From SXVE01 sp036388895 (GTDB lineage: Bacteria > Acidobacteriota > Blastocatellia > Pyrinomonadales > Pyrinomonadaceae), in the NCBI GenBank assembly GCA_036388895.1, contig DASVQY010000036.1:34603-98602 (forward strand): a stretch of DNA of 64,000 bases, in the 5' to 3' direction. The notes below the pieces were generated by a model. That model had not been told where the DNA came from. It searched no databases and saw only the letters and a program-made list of their open reading frames with translations. Numbering within the stretch: the stretch's first letter is position 1; every line of letters starts with the position of its first letter. Positions 42,623 to 50,265 of the stretch are shown piece by piece. The translations under genes and the position numbers were made by a program.

Positions 42623-44884
42623 TTAATTTGCTTTGTCGAAACAATTTTCCTTTTTGTTAAAGATGGCGTTTTCAATACTCGGATTCAATTTTATTTCGTC
42701 GAGATTTATTTTCATAATATGTTCGCGTTCGATGTAAAACGGAAGCTTCACATTTTCGACCGAACGATAATCTCCTAACGATAGCGCGTAAAATTGACCG
42801 ATATAACTGACGAGCAATTTACTTTCGACATCGAAAGCAAGTCCGATGCTCGCACCTTCTTTCATTTTTCCTTCAATGAGATGCACTTTTACGCCGAGAC
42901 GGTCGAAACTACCTTGATAAATCAAAGACACGAAAGAATCTTTTCTCAATAAATCGGTTATCGCCGATAAGATATCTATTCTCGATACGTCTGCTTGAGT
43001 AGGCGCTTCGCGATCAACGCCGAAATCCGCCTGGAGCAGATAATTTTTCCCGTTATAAATTTCCCTGATTTCTCCGGTTGTTTCCGACTGCAAAACTTCG
43101 GCATATTTGTCGGGCTTTTGCCGAAAGCTGCTGAAATTGAGTTCTGTTTTTGAACCTCGTACGGAGATTTCAGCTTTACCTTTAAGCGTGTACGAACCGA
43201 TTTTATTTAATGCTTCTTCACCGCCGATTTTATTGATGAATTCGTTGATAATTTGCAGCGATTTTTCATCTTTTCCGACTGGCGCTTCTTTCGGCGCGGG
43301 TGGAGGCGGCAATTTTACGGTCACTTGTGCCAATACTTTCCCTTTCACTTTTGTGGCTCTCGGCGGAGGCGGAATGTTCGCTACAAGCTCGATGCGATTT
43401 TTGTTTTCCGACAGATTCGTAAAATTTTTATCGTCTTTTATAACCGAAAGAGCTTTTTCCAACTGATTATCCGTTCCGGCTAAAAGCGATTTTTTGTCGA
43501 GAGCGACGACGAAATTCGGTTCTACGCCTTTTCCTTCCAGATAATTTCCGTTGTGCGTTTTAAAATTTGCAATCGGATAAAGCAAAAATGCGCCGGTCGG
43601 TAGCTCTACCGAGACTGACGGCAACGCTTCGCCCGCCGTTTTTTCTCCGACGACGAGAGCGCGGTTGTTTTCCTGCAAAGCAGACGCGAAAACTTCCGCC
43701 GCCGAAGCGGTTTGGTTGTCAACCAGCAAAACCACCTTGCCTTTGTAATTTTTCGCTTTTGTGAAAGCGATCATATTTTCGCTGCCTATTCGATAAATTT
43801 GCGTTCCCAGATCAATTGATTTGTCGGTCAACATTCCGCTCAAGCCCACCATTGTTCCTAAAACGCCGCCGCTGTTTCCGCGCAAATCAATAATCAACGC
43901 TTTTTTGTCTTTAAGCTCGCTCAACGAAGCGCAAAATTTTTCGATCACCGGAAGCGCAAACAAATTGAATTTCACGTAACCGACATCTTCGTTCAACGCG
44001 GCGGATTCATACTTCAAATACTGTTCCGGGAAATTTTTCCCAATCGAAATCGTTTCGCCGAGCAATTTTTCGCGCTTTATTTTCAAACTTTTCGATTGAC
44101 CGATTTCGTTTGAATACGACAATTCTACCTCGCTGTCTTCAGTGCCGTTCAAAAACCAGCCGGTAACCTGCGCCGGCAATTGTCTTTTAATATTCTTTCC
44201 GTTCGCGTAATATATTTCGACGTTTTTCAGCAAATCGCTGAGCGCGACCGCGTTTATTCTTTCTAAAACATAACCGGTTTTTAATCCCGCTTTTTCCGCC
44301 GCCGAATTTTTTTCAACGCGCGCGATCACGAATTGATCGTTGATCAAACGCAAGTCAACGCCAATACCGAATTTTGAATTTTCGTCGGTTTCAAAAAACG
44401 AATCTTCGTCTTCGTCGCTTTCTTCGTTTTCGGCTTCATCTTTTTCGGAAACCGGTCGGTCTTCTTTCGCTTTGACCTCGGCTTTCACCTTTTCGATCGC
44501 TTTGTAAACTTCGGGCGGAATAATGACGAAATGCGAGCGATTGAGGCGATTTATCATTTCCTGCAATAAATTGTGCAGCTGCGCATCGTTTCGCGCAGTT
44601 AAAACTCGCGGCTCGTATTCTTTTTTTATATTATCCCAATTCAAACCGCTGAAAGTTTGGTCGAAATAATTATTTTTGATGGTTTCCCAGGCGAAATAAA
44701 AGGCGTTCAGGCGATTTTGCTCGTCCGGTGATAAGTTCAGCGGCGTTTTTGCTGTTACGATTTTTTGCGCTGTAGCGACGCTTCTGCGCGGCGCAGCTTT
44801 TCTTTTCTGAGCGGAAAGATTTTCATTAAATGTGAAAAAACAAAGGAGTAAAAAAAGAATGGATAAAGCTGTTTTATTTTTCAT
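42623..44884 (-). CDS. Secreted S41-family (C-terminal processing) peptidase with extra C-terminal domain
   Basis: Signal peptide about 1-25. N-terminal helical region, acidic patch (EENEESDEDEDSFFE, about 153-167), PDZ domain (about 165-215, VEKNSAAEKAGLKTGYVLERINAV), then the S41 core: LIDLRGNSGG, the nucleophile Ser in DNQTASAAEVFASAL and Lys in VVGEKTAGEALP. C-terminal ~200 residues form a beta-rich domain (INKIGGEEALNKIGSYTLKGKAEI ...) resembling lipoprotein-sorting-type or outer-membrane-binding domains seen in Acidobacteriota. 753 aa, inserted between gap and pgk on the same strand. Confidence 0.9.
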   Translation of the reverse strand: MKNKTALSILFLLLCFFTFNENLSAQKRKAAPRRSVATAQKIVTAKTPLNLSPDEQNRLNAFYFAWETIKNNYFDQTFSGLNWDNIKKEYEPRVLTARNDAQLHNLLQEMINRLNRSHFVIIPPEVYKAIEKVKAEVKAKEDRPVSEKDEAENEESDEDEDSFFETDENSKFGIGVDLRLINDQFVIARVEKNSAAEKAGLKTGYVLERINAVALSDLLKNVEIYYANGKNIKRQLPAQVTGWFLNGTEDSEVELSYSNEIGQSKSLKIKREKLLGETISIGKNFPEQYLKYESAALNEDVGYVKFNLFALPVIEKFCASLSELKDKKALIIDLRGNSGGVLGTMVGLSGMLTDKSIDLGTQIYRIGSENMIAFTKAKNYKGKVVLLVDNQTASAAEVFASALQENNRALVVGEKTAGEALPSVSVELPTGAFLLYPIANFKTHNGNYLEGKGVEPNFVVALDKKSLLAGTDNQLEKALSVIKDDKNFTNLSENKNRIELVANIPPPPRATKVKGKVLAQVTVKLPPPPAPKEAPVGKDEKSLQIINEFINKIGGEEALNKIGSYTLKGKAEISVRGSKTELNFSSFRQKPDKYAEVLQSETTGEIREIYNGKNYLLQADFGVDREAPTQADVSRIDILSAITDLLRKDSFVSLIYQGSFDRLGVKVHLIEGKMKEGASIGLAFDVESKLLVSYIGQFYALSLGDYRSVENVKLPFYIEREHIMKINLDEIKLNPSIENAIFNKKENCFDKAN

Positions 44885-44913
44885 TTATTTGAGGAAAAGG
44901 CATTTAAATTAAA

Positions 44914-44949
44914 CGGGATGAAAACAGGCAGGTCGTTTTTTTCATCCCG
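44914..44949 (-). terminator. Hairpin after gap
   Basis: CGGGATGAAAA (44914-44924) and TTTTCATCCCG (44939-44949) are exact complements around a 14-base loop, just after the gap stop and before the S41 protease start. TTTAATTT follows in the minus direction. Confidence 0.6.
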
Positions 44950-44967
44950 CAAATTTGAGTCTACAAT

Positions 44968-45975
44968 TTATAAACCCTTTTCCGCAACATATTTTACGAG
45001 GTCGCGCACGCGGCACGAATAGCCCCACTCGTTGTCATACCACGACAAAACTTTTACCATCGTTCCGCCGATGACTTTCGTGTTTTCGGCATCAACAATC
45101 GAAGAATTCGGATTTCCGCGAAAATCTATCGAAACGAGCGGCTCTTCGCTGAAAGCGAGAATGCCTCGCAACTCTTCGTTCGCCGCGTTTTTCAAAACCT
45201 GATTGACTTCTTCGGTCGAAGTTTCTTTTTCGACGTTCATCACAACGTCAACCAGCGAAACGTTCGGCGTCGGAACGCGAACGGAAATCCCGTCGAATTT
45301 GCCTTTCAGTTCGGGAATAACGAGCGCAACGGCTTTTGCGGCGCCGGTCGAAGTCGGAATCATCGAAAGCGCGGCGGCGCGGGCGCGGCGCAAATCTTTG
45401 TGCGGCAGATCGAGAAGCTGCTGATCGTTCGTGTAGCTGTGAATCGTGTTCATCAGTGCCTCTTTTATTCCGAATTTATTGTGAATCACTTTTGCGACCG
45501 GAGCGAGACAGTTCGTCGTGCACGAAGCGTTGGAAATAATGTTGTGTTTTTTCGGGTCGTACATTTCTTCGTTGACGCCGAGCACGATTGTCACGTCTTC
45601 GCCTTTAGCGGGCGCAGAGATAATGACTTTTTTCACGCTGCCGCGCAGATGTTTGCCCGCGTCTTCGGCTTTGGTGAAACGTCCCGTTGATTCGATAACG
45701 ATTTCCGCGCCGACCGAATCCCAATCAATCGCCGCCGGGTCTTTTTCGCTGAAAACGCGAATTTCGTCGCCGTCAACGGTAATCGTATTTTCCGTGTAAG
45801 AAATATCGTTTGTGAGGTTTCCCATCACCGAATCGTACTTTAAAAGATGCGCCAAAGTTCGCGTGTCCGTTAAATCGTTTACCGCCACGAAATCAATTTC
45901 CTTATCGCCGAGACACGTTCGCAGAACGTTTCGCCCGATTCGCCCGAAACCGTTTATCGCCACTTTAATTGCCAT
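44968..45975 (-). CDS. gap: Glyceraldehyde-3-phosphate dehydrogenase, type I
   Basis: Oxidises glyceraldehyde 3-phosphate to 1,3-bisphosphoglycerate with NAD+. NGFGRIGRNVLR at the N-terminus, the catalytic cysteine in SNASCTTNCLAP, the partner His in MNTIHSYTNDQ, and WYDNEWGYSCRV at the C-terminus. 335 aa, normal. First gene of the gap-pgk-tpiA-secG order on this strand. Confidence 0.98.
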   Translation of the reverse strand: MAIKVAINGFGRIGRNVLRTCLGDKEIDFVAVNDLTDTRTLAHLLKYDSVMGNLTNDISYTENTITVDGDEIRVFSEKDPAAIDWDSVGAEIVIESTGRFTKAEDAGKHLRGSVKKVIISAPAKGEDVTIVLGVNEEMYDPKKHNIISNASCTTNCLAPVAKVIHNKFGIKEALMNTIHSYTNDQQLLDLPHKDLRRARAAALSMIPTSTGAAKAVALVIPELKGKFDGISVRVPTPNVSLVDVVMNVEKETSTEEVNQVLKNAANEELRGILAFSEEPLVSIDFRGNPNSSIVDAENTKVIGGTMVKVLSWYDNEWGYSCRVRDLVKYVAEKGL

Positions 45976-46196
45976 TGTATTAAAAGCCTCCTTTGAAAAT
46001 GTAAATGTATTAAAAACTTGAATGTAACTTAATTTACGGCAAAGTTCAAAAGTTAATATTAATAGATTTGCGGGTTTTTTACGCCACGAACGTTAATTAC
46101 AAAATGTTGAAACAATCCCAAATAAATAGACGTAAAACGGTTTGAGTCGACACCCGTTTATAAAATCATTTATCACGATTCGGAGCATTTTTTACA

Positions 46197-48077
46197 ATGA
46201 AATTCTTGTGCAATTTTACGCTTATTTTAACAATTTCCGTTTACGTCGTTTGTTTTAACGCTCAAACTGCTTTCGGTCAAGCACCTGACGAAAAACAGCA
46301 AATCGCCAAAAACAACGTCGAAAAAATTGAAATCAAAACGGAAGATAAAACCTCGACCGTCAAAGAAAACAAGACAGTTAATTCAATCGGAATTTCCAGT
46401 CCTTCGACATCTTCAACGATTCTTCATCGCGTCGGCGTGCAAACCGATCAGCCCGTTCCGCTGTCGCTCGATGAAGCGATTCGCACGGCTCTGGAAAACA
46501 ACAATCAGATTGAGGTAGCACGAGACGACGTTCGTTTTCAGGAGACGCAGCTTCGTTCGCTTCTGGGAATTTATGATCCGGTTTTCAGCGTTTCGCCGAC
46601 TTTTTCGCGTAATTCCTCGACCGGTTCAGGCGGGTCTAACGATTTTCGAGTTGATACAAATTTCAACCGCCAAATTAAAGCCGGCGGCGGAAATTACAAT
46701 GTTTTTCTCAATTCGAGTCAAACCGGACAAAATTCCCGCAACAACACGAATTTCAATCAAACATCCGGGCTGGCAAGTTCTTCAAGCACGACTTATTTCA
46801 GCAGTACCGGTATAAGCTACACTCAACCGCTTTTTCGCAATTTCCGAATTGACAATACGCGCCGCCAGATAAAAATTCAGCGCAAACGCTTACAGCAAAC
46901 AGACGCCGATTTCCGCCGCCAAACGATTGAAGTAATTTCGCAGGTTCAGCGCGCGTATTGGGATTTGGTTTTCGCTCTGCGCGATCAGCAAAATCGTGTC
47001 GCCAATCTGAATTTAGCGCGTGAAAATCTAAGACAGGTTGAAGCACGGATCGAAGCCGGAGCTTCAGCGCCTTTAGCCCGAGCTGAAGTTGCAACAGAGC
47101 TCGCAAACCGAGAAACCGATGTTTTGCTTGCTACACAGCAGGTTTCCGTCACTGAGAACACTTTGAAATCATTGTTGCTAAAAAATCCTGAATCGCCGCT
47201 CTGGTCGCAATCCTACGTTCCGACCGACAAGCCTGTTTTCAGTCTTGACGTAATAAATATGGAAGACGCGCTAAAAGACGCTAGAGATAATCGTCCCGAA
47301 CTGCGCCGCCTGCAATTGCAGAGAGATATAAATGCGATTGACATTAGCTACTTCAGAAATCAGTTAAAACCGCAGATTGATTTGAATTCGACTTTTTCGC
47401 TCGGTGGGCTTTCGCTGTCCGGTCAAAATACGGGAACGACGACCTTTCCGGTAATAGCTGTAAATGCTCCGTCAAATGCTGACACTTTTTTGTTGAACGA
47501 AATAAATCGATTGCGTTCATCCTTAACAAATTTCGGAATTCCGATTGCCGCTCAACCGGGTATTCCCGAACAAACCGTTTCAGGCTTACCGAACTATCTT
47601 TCAGGAGGGACATTTCGTTCGTTCCGAAATCTTTTCCGCACCGACGCGCCGAATTTTTCGGTCGGCGTAACTTTTTCATTTCCTGTCGGTAATAGAACGG
47701 CGAAGGCAAATCTGGCGGGCGCGAGAATTCAGGACGAACAAATTCAAGCGCAGGCGCGTGGACAGGAGCAGACGATTATCGCGGAAGTTCGCAACGCGGT
47801 TCAAGCGGTTGAAACGGCGCGGCAAAGGGTTCTAACGGCGCGACGCGCGCGAGAAAATGCGGAAATTCAGCTTGAAGGCGAACGCAAGCTCTTTGATGTC
47901 GGACGTTCGACTACTTTTCTGCTTTTCCAGCGCGAAAACGCTTTAACGAATGCGAGAAATTCAGAGATTCGAGCGGAAACCGATTACAACAAAGCGCTCG
48001 CGGATTTGCAGCGCGCGACCTCCACAACATTTCGCGTCAACAATATCGAAGTTGATTCGCCGGTTGACGACAAGTAA
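46197..48077 (+). CDS. TolC-family outer membrane efflux protein
   Basis: Signal peptide about 1-28, then a ~55-residue polar Lys/Thr-rich linker before the TolC repeats start at LSLDEAIRTALENNNQIEVARDDVRFQETQLRSLLG. Second repeat near residues 350-375 (VINMEDALKDARDNRPELRRLQLQ). The Ser/Asn/Thr-rich inserts (RNSSTGSGGSNDFR; SSSSTTYFS) and LNEINRLRSSLTN are loop-like. Forms a trimeric outer-membrane channel for an efflux or secretion system; no partner pump is adjacent. 626 aa, large for the family because of the linker and inserts. Confidence 0.9.
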   Translation: MKFLCNFTLILTISVYVVCFNAQTAFGQAPDEKQQIAKNNVEKIEIKTEDKTSTVKENKTVNSIGISSPSTSSTILHRVGVQTDQPVPLSLDEAIRTALENNNQIEVARDDVRFQETQLRSLLGIYDPVFSVSPTFSRNSSTGSGGSNDFRVDTNFNRQIKAGGGNYNVFLNSSQTGQNSRNNTNFNQTSGLASSSSTTYFSSTGISYTQPLFRNFRIDNTRRQIKIQRKRLQQTDADFRRQTIEVISQVQRAYWDLVFALRDQQNRVANLNLARENLRQVEARIEAGASAPLARAEVATELANRETDVLLATQQVSVTENTLKSLLLKNPESPLWSQSYVPTDKPVFSLDVINMEDALKDARDNRPELRRLQLQRDINAIDISYFRNQLKPQIDLNSTFSLGGLSLSGQNTGTTTFPVIAVNAPSNADTFLLNEINRLRSSLTNFGIPIAAQPGIPEQTVSGLPNYLSGGTFRSFRNLFRTDAPNFSVGVTFSFPVGNRTAKANLAGARIQDEQIQAQARGQEQTIIAEVRNAVQAVETARQRVLTARRARENAEIQLEGERKLFDVGRSTTFLLFQRENALTNARNSEIRAETDYNKALADLQRATSTTFRVNNIEVDSPVDDK

Positions 48078-48090
48078 ATCAATTGGACAA

Positions 48091-48137
48091 AACAGAAAAA
48101 CCGCGAGTTTAGACAACTCGCGGCTTTTCTGTTTTTG
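48091..48137. terminator. Bidirectional terminator after the TolC-like gene
   Basis: AACAGAAAA-A-CCGCGAGTT pairs with AACTCGCGG-C-TTTTCTGTT across a TAGAC loop, with T runs on both sides. It separates the convergent TolC-like gene and the gene at 48147. Confidence 0.92.
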
Positions 48138-48146
48138 TTTATAAAA

Positions 48147-48893
48147 CTACTGATTCGGTTGATCGTCTTCCAAAGCGTCATCAATCTGCTTTTCCAATTT
48201 CGCGCGCAGTCGGTCAACTAAACTGTCGGCTTTTTGCACGTTTAATTCGAGACTCGATTTCGTGTTTTGAATTTCGGTTAAAAGGTTTTCCAGATTTCGT
48301 TTGTCGGAACTCAAAGTCTTTCGCCGCGCTTCGCGCAGTTCTTCGGGTCGAAGCGAACCGGCAAAAGCGACCGAACGCTCGATTATTTCCGGTCTGATGT
48401 CGTACTCGATCTGGTCGAGTTTGCTCTTTATCTGGCTTTCTTTTTCGATCACCTCGAAAAGCTGCTTACGCAAACTTTCGGCGCGTTGTTCGGCGCGCGT
48501 CAAAATGTCCAGATTGAGCATCAAACGCTTTTGTTTGTCGTCAGAATCCTTTTTCTGATTGGCTTCGAGATTTTTTACGCGCTCGCTCAAATCGTTGATA
48601 CCGTTATTTGGAACGGTTCTTTCAACCCTAGGTACTGCTTGCGTTTCGGTCTGCTGATTATTTTGCGGCTGAACGACGACTTGGTTTTCATTCGGAAATT
48701 CGTCGGCGCGGCTGATTACTTGCAAATCGCCTTGAGTCTGCACCGGAACAGGCTGAACAATCGGAACCGTTCTTCTGGTTTTTGAGCGTTTTTTTGTTTG
48801 CGCGTTGGAATCAACGACTAAAAAACCCGAAAAAAGAAAAACCGCCGTCGCTGAAATGCCGACGTTGCGCCATTTTATGTTTTTTACATTCAT
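48147..48893 (-). CDS. Secreted coiled-coil protein
   Basis: Signal peptide about 1-31 (AVFLFSGFLVVDSNAQ). The mature protein has a Gln/Asn-rich linker with two QP-type segments and then a helical region (about 100-240) with long coiled-coil stretches (NDLSERVKNLEANQKK; LRKQLFEVIEKESQIKSKLDQIEYDIRP; RRKTLSSDKRNLENLLTEIQNTKSSLELNVQKADSLVDRL). Layout similar to the secreted coiled-coil gene cut at the left edge of this window. Envelope function unknown. Confidence 0.7.
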   Translation of the reverse strand: MNVKNIKWRNVGISATAVFLFSGFLVVDSNAQTKKRSKTRRTVPIVQPVPVQTQGDLQVISRADEFPNENQVVVQPQNNQQTETQAVPRVERTVPNNGINDLSERVKNLEANQKKDSDDKQKRLMLNLDILTRAEQRAESLRKQLFEVIEKESQIKSKLDQIEYDIRPEIIERSVAFAGSLRPEELREARRKTLSSDKRNLENLLTEIQNTKSSLELNVQKADSLVDRLRAKLEKQIDDALEDDQPNQ

Positions 48894-48899
48894 TTTCGT

Positions 48900-49166
48900 T
48901 TAACCTCGCGGTTTTGTGTTTTTGTCGGGAATCAAGTCTCCGGTAAAAAACTCGACGACGTTTTTCGCCGTTCCGACAAAAGGTATCGCGTCAAGCCCCG
49001 AATGAACCACGCCCTTCACGACGCCTTTTCTTTTTATGCTGTGCCCGACCAAACCGATTGCAACGGCGGTTCCGACATAAGGAATCGCTTTGGCAGTGCG
49101 TTTGACGATCTGCCAGCCGCCCGCTTCAATTAATTTGCGCTTTATTGTAGTCTTTTTCTCAGCCAT
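48900..49166 (-). CDS. Small protein with duplicated AIP[YF]VGTA motif
   Basis: 88 aa, basic, containing two related hydrophobic segments: AIPYVGTAVAIGLVG (about 27-41) and AIPFVGTAKNVVEFF (about 60-74), joined by KRKGVVKGVV. The repeat suggests internal duplication and a hairpin-like membrane association. Starts 6 bases upstream of the coiled-coil gene on the same strand. Family not recognised. Confidence 0.65.
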   Translation of the reverse strand: MAEKKTTIKRKLIEAGGWQIVKRTAKAIPYVGTAVAIGLVGHSIKRKGVVKGVVHSGLDAIPFVGTAKNVVEFFTGDLIPDKNTKPRG

Positions 49167-49259
49167 TTCATTCAGTTTATACTTGCTTTAATGTGATGAC
49201 AACAGCATACTTTTGTTTGCACGAACAAATCCGTCAAAAGTTTCCTTTTTACAAATATT

Positions 49260-50234
49260 ATGTCGCTTAAGGTAACTAATCTTTCCAAAAGATATGATGA
49301 TAATTGGGTTTTGCGCAACGTTTCTTTTGAAGTCGAAAAGTGCGAAGTTTTCGGTGTATTCGGCGCGACCGGCGCCGGAAAATCAACGCTGATACGACTT
49401 CTCGCCGGAACCGAAAACTGCGATTCCGGCATAATTCAATTTGAATCGAGCGATATTACGGCTTTATCGTGCGACGCAAGGAACTTTCATTTCCCGAGAT
49501 TAACCAACGATACATTTTGGAAAAGCTTGTTCGATACCGAAAATATGTCGCCGTTAGCCGATGGCGAAGGACAGGTTCTGGCGCTCGAAGAAGCGCTCCA
49601 AAGAGCTGACAGCGTTTTACTTCTCGACGATTCGTTTTGTTATATGGACAGGCTTCTGCGCTTGGAAAATTACGAAAAGCTGCACAGAACGGTTGACGAG
49701 AAAAGATTGATTGTCATTATCGCCAGCAATGATTTCGACGAAGTGTTAAAGCTTTGCGAGCGCATCGCCGTTTTGCACGAAGGCGAAATCAAACAAATCG
49801 GCACGCCGCGCGAAATTTATGAATCGCCTGACTCGGTCGCCGTCGCCCGCATCACCGGAAGAAACAATCTGATTCCGGCTCGGCGCTTGTCTTCGAGCGA
49901 AAGCGTCTTGCCGGAATTTCAAACCGCCGTCGGAAATCATCGTCTTTTTACCAAAAGAAACGGAACTGATTCTTCCGATAAACCGAGTGAAGTCGTCACG
50001 CTGGCGATACGACCGGAGCACATCTCGATTTCGTTCGGCGCGTCATTTCCCGAAGATAATCTGCTCAAAGCTCAAATCATAGACATTAGATTTCACGGCG
50101 CGACGACTTTGATAAGACTCGAATCAAACGGCTTGATTTTAGAGGCATTGGTTTTGAGATTAGTCGGGTTGAACGTCGGCGACGAGTGTATGGTCGGGCT
50201 TCCGCCGGATAGAATTCTCGTTTTACAAAATTAA
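49260..50234 (+). CDS. ABC-transporter ATPase-like protein with degenerate catalytic motifs
   Basis: Looks like the ATP-binding subunit of a sugar/spermidine-type importer: Walker A GATGAGKS (35-42), a D-loop-like region and a C-terminal TOBE domain (ATTLIRLESNG, about 278-310). But the active-site motifs are altered: no Q-loop Gln (around 75-82, FHFPRL), the signature LSGGQ is LADGEGQ (99-105), Walker B ends DD instead of DE (D123-D124), and the H-loop His is Asn (N157 in IIASND). It may bind ATP without efficient hydrolysis, or act as regulator. No permease genes are adjacent. Confidence 0.8.
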   Translation: MSLKVTNLSKRYDDNWVLRNVSFEVEKCEVFGVFGATGAGKSTLIRLLAGTENCDSGIIQFESSDITALSCDARNFHFPRLTNDTFWKSLFDTENMSPLADGEGQVLALEEALQRADSVLLLDDSFCYMDRLLRLENYEKLHRTVDEKRLIVIIASNDFDEVLKLCERIAVLHEGEIKQIGTPREIYESPDSVAVARITGRNNLIPARRLSSSESVLPEFQTAVGNHRLFTKRNGTDSSDKPSEVVTLAIRPEHISISFGASFPEDNLLKAQIIDIRFHGATTLIRLESNGLILEALVLRLVGLNVGDECMVGLPPDRILVLQN

Positions 50235-50259
50235 AAGGCTGATTTTTATCAGCCTTTTT
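50233..50259. terminator. Bidirectional terminator
   Basis: AAAAGGCTGA pairs with TCAGCCTTTT around TTTTA, between the convergent ABC-ATPase and M64 peptidase genes. Confidence 0.88.
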
Positions 50260-50265
50260 CTTTAA

